Below, in pieces: positions 8,314-9,574 of a stretch of 9,574 nucleotides of DNA. This DNA is from Desulfocapsa sp. (lineage in GTDB: Bacteria > Desulfobacterota > Desulfobulbia > Desulfobulbales > Desulfocapsaceae). How positions within the stretch are numbered: position 1 is the first letter of the stretch; the number at the start of each line of letters is the position of its first letter. The stretch lies in contig DAOVZA010000045.1 of the NCBI GenBank assembly GCA_030635405.1, forward strand, positions 1-9,574. Reading direction: 5' to 3'. The position numbers and the translations under genes are program-made. The notes below the pieces were generated by a model. The model saw only the letters and a program-made list of their open reading frames with translations. It was not told the origin of the DNA and did not search any database.

Positions 8314-9574
8314 TTAAAATTTAAACCATTTTTTCTTTTCTTCAAACACTGAAACTCTGTTTCGCCCAGCTTCTTTTGCATCGTACAGGGCAGTGTCAGC
8401 CATGGAGATCAATTCGCTCTTTGAAAATTCTTCATCACCTGCAGGGCTTCCAGTGGACACGCCAAAACTTGCTGTTATGTGGTAGTTTGTCTTAGAGTCT
8501 CTAAAAACGTAGTCGTCCACTGCGCTTCTTAATTTTTCAGCAACGGAACAGGCCTCTTCGGAGGATGTATCCGGAAGGATGACAGTGAATTCTTCACCAC
8601 CGTATCGTGCTAATGTGTCATATTTTCTGATGGTTTGCTTAAGTATAGCGCTAAATTCTTTGAGAATAAAATCACCCACCTGATGACCATATGTATCGTT
8701 GAAATTCTTAAATTTATCAATATCAATTAAAAGTAGAGAGATTTCAGTGTCGTTTCTTTCTGCCCTGTTTATTTCATTATCAAGAGTGTTTTGAAAAAAC
8801 CGGTGATTGTATATTTCTGTTAAGCCATCGATGTTTGCAAGGTTACTGAGGATTTCATTCTTCTTTTTCAGTTCTGTCGTCAGGTTCTCAAGCTCCATCT
8901 TCGTTTTTATAAGTTCCTGGTTCATTTGATCAAAATCAAGATTTATAAGACTTAAACGAATGTTGGCTTCCTGAAGGATTTCCTGAACGGGTTTAGTGTT
9001 TTTTATGCGTAGCCCGAAATATTCACCAGCTTGATCCACGTGGGTATGAACTTCACTTAAAATGAGTTCAATATCTTCATTGCTGAGTCCGAGAAGATTT
9101 TTTGCCTCTTTACGGAATCGCTTATGGTAATCCTGAGGTTTGTCGGAGTAAAGAATGGAGACAAGGAGGTCCGAAAGATATGAGGCCTTGCAGGTTACTT
9201 CTATCTTTTTGTTCCCCCCTTTGTATGCCAATGGATCATGGTGATACAGGATGGGTAATAGCAATACTTCTGGAAAACCCCAGCTTTTAGCTACTTCATA
9301 TCCGATGGTTGGGTGCGTTGTTCCAAAGGCATCTTCTTCTGTGTTCAGGACGTCGTGCTGTCCTTCAATTACTTTGGAAAGTACTTTGTCGTATTCATCG
9401 GGATATGTTACTGCAACTATTAATTGTCCAAGATTCTGAAGCAATCCACAAACAAAAATTTCTTCAGTATCAGCGTCTTCTACTCGTTCAAGGATGAGCT
9501 TTGAGGCAACGGCACTGGCAAGGGATGTTTTCCAGAATTGGTTGAAATCAAAATGAGTAGGTTTTTTGCCGCCA
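8314..9574 (-). CDS. HDOD–GGDEF diguanylate cyclase (5' end beyond window)
   Basis: This protein is predicted to condense two GTP into cyclic di-GMP. The frame is open from the right edge (9573) to TAA at 8314-8316, giving 419 visible residues; an in-frame TTG at 9444 is internal. Visible residues 1 to about 150 are the C-terminal part of an HDOD domain: FWKTSLASA (13-21), FVCGLLQNLGQL (40-51) and THPTIGYEVAKSWGFPEV, with an HHDP further on. A probable coiled-coil linker lies at about 208-248. The GGDEF domain runs from D249 (DGLTEIYNHRFF). It has the metal-binding LLIDIDKFKNFND (about 281-293), the inhibitory-site motif RKYD (316-319) exactly five residues before the active-site GGEEF (325-329), and a terminal DAKEAGRNRV. 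Cyclase activity and feedback inhibition by product both look intact. The HDOD domain probably senses an input or binds a partner. No transmembrane segment is visible, so this part is cytoplasmic. Confidence 0.93.
   Translation of the reverse strand, partial: GGKKPTHFDFNQFWKTSLASAVASKLILERVEDADTEEIFVCGLLQNLGQLIVAVTYPDEYDKVLSKVIEGQHDVLNTEEDAFGTTHPTIGYEVAKSWGFPEVLLLPILYHHDPLAYKGGNKKIEVTCKASYLSDLLVSILYSDKPQDYHKRFRKEAKNLLGLSNEDIELILSEVHTHVDQAGEYFGLRIKNTKPVQEILQEANIRLSLINLDFDQMNQELIKTKMELENLTTELKKKNEILSNLANIDGLTEIYNHRFFQNTLDNEINRAERNDTEISLLLIDIDKFKNFNDTYGHQVGDFILKEFSAILKQTIRKYDTLARYGGEEFTVILPDTSSEEACSVAEKLRSAVDDYVFRDSKTNYHITASFGVSTGSPAGDEEFSKSELISMADTALYDAKEAGRNRVSVFEEKKKWFKF

Noticed and set aside
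8314..9444. Complete GGDEF gene starting at TTG 9444
   Set aside because: The frame continues upstream to the window edge, and the upstream residues (FWKTSLASA and FVCG) are typical HDOD sequence.
1..9574. tRNA, rRNA, CRISPR array, insertion sequence or phage-type element
   Set aside because: No tRNA-like cloverleaf, regularly spaced repeat, terminal inverted repeat or transposase or integrase motif was seen. Nearly all the sequence is taken up by the five genes.

Overview
The window carries five protein genes on about 9.5 kb of moderately AT-rich DNA. Three are recognisable housekeeping or signalling genes and two are unrecognised. I found no RNA gene, mobile element, CRISPR array or long repeat. 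The organism is probably a Gram-negative bacterium of the Desulfobacterota (former Deltaproteobacteria) type. That is inferred from a full-length HrpA helicase, a long PriA, an HDOD–GGDEF signalling protein and a cysteine-rich small protein of a kind I associate with that group. No rRNA or other taxonomic marker is present, so this remains an inference.

Layout, left to right. (1) The 3' part of a plus-strand gene of unknown function enters from the left edge and stops at 1142. (2) Converging on it, with only 10 bp between the stop codons, is a minus-strand hrpA (1153-4926), a DEAH-box RNA helicase. (3) Diverging from hrpA is plus-strand priA (5024-7531), the primosomal replication-restart helicase. 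The 97 bp between these two starts hold a good sigma70-like promoter for hrpA and an extended -10 element for priA, and the two sites overlap. (4) Converging on priA after 19 bp is a minus-strand gene for a 226-residue cysteine-rich protein of unknown function (7551-8231). (5) Upstream of it on the same strand, 82 bp away, is the 3' part of an HDOD–GGDEF diguanylate cyclase gene (8314 to the right edge).

How the genes may work together. HrpA (RNA and ribosome quality control) and PriA (restart of collapsed replication forks) are both superfamily 2 nucleic-acid motor proteins and share a divergent control region, but they act in different pathways. The HDOD–GGDEF protein would make cyclic di-GMP and has an intact product-inhibition site. 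It could be co-transcribed with the cysteine-rich gene, though that is only suggested by strand and spacing. The window looks mainly like ordinary core chromosome. I see no convincing evidence of a new multi-gene system. The two unrecognised proteins and the overlapping divergent promoters are the parts most worth a second look.
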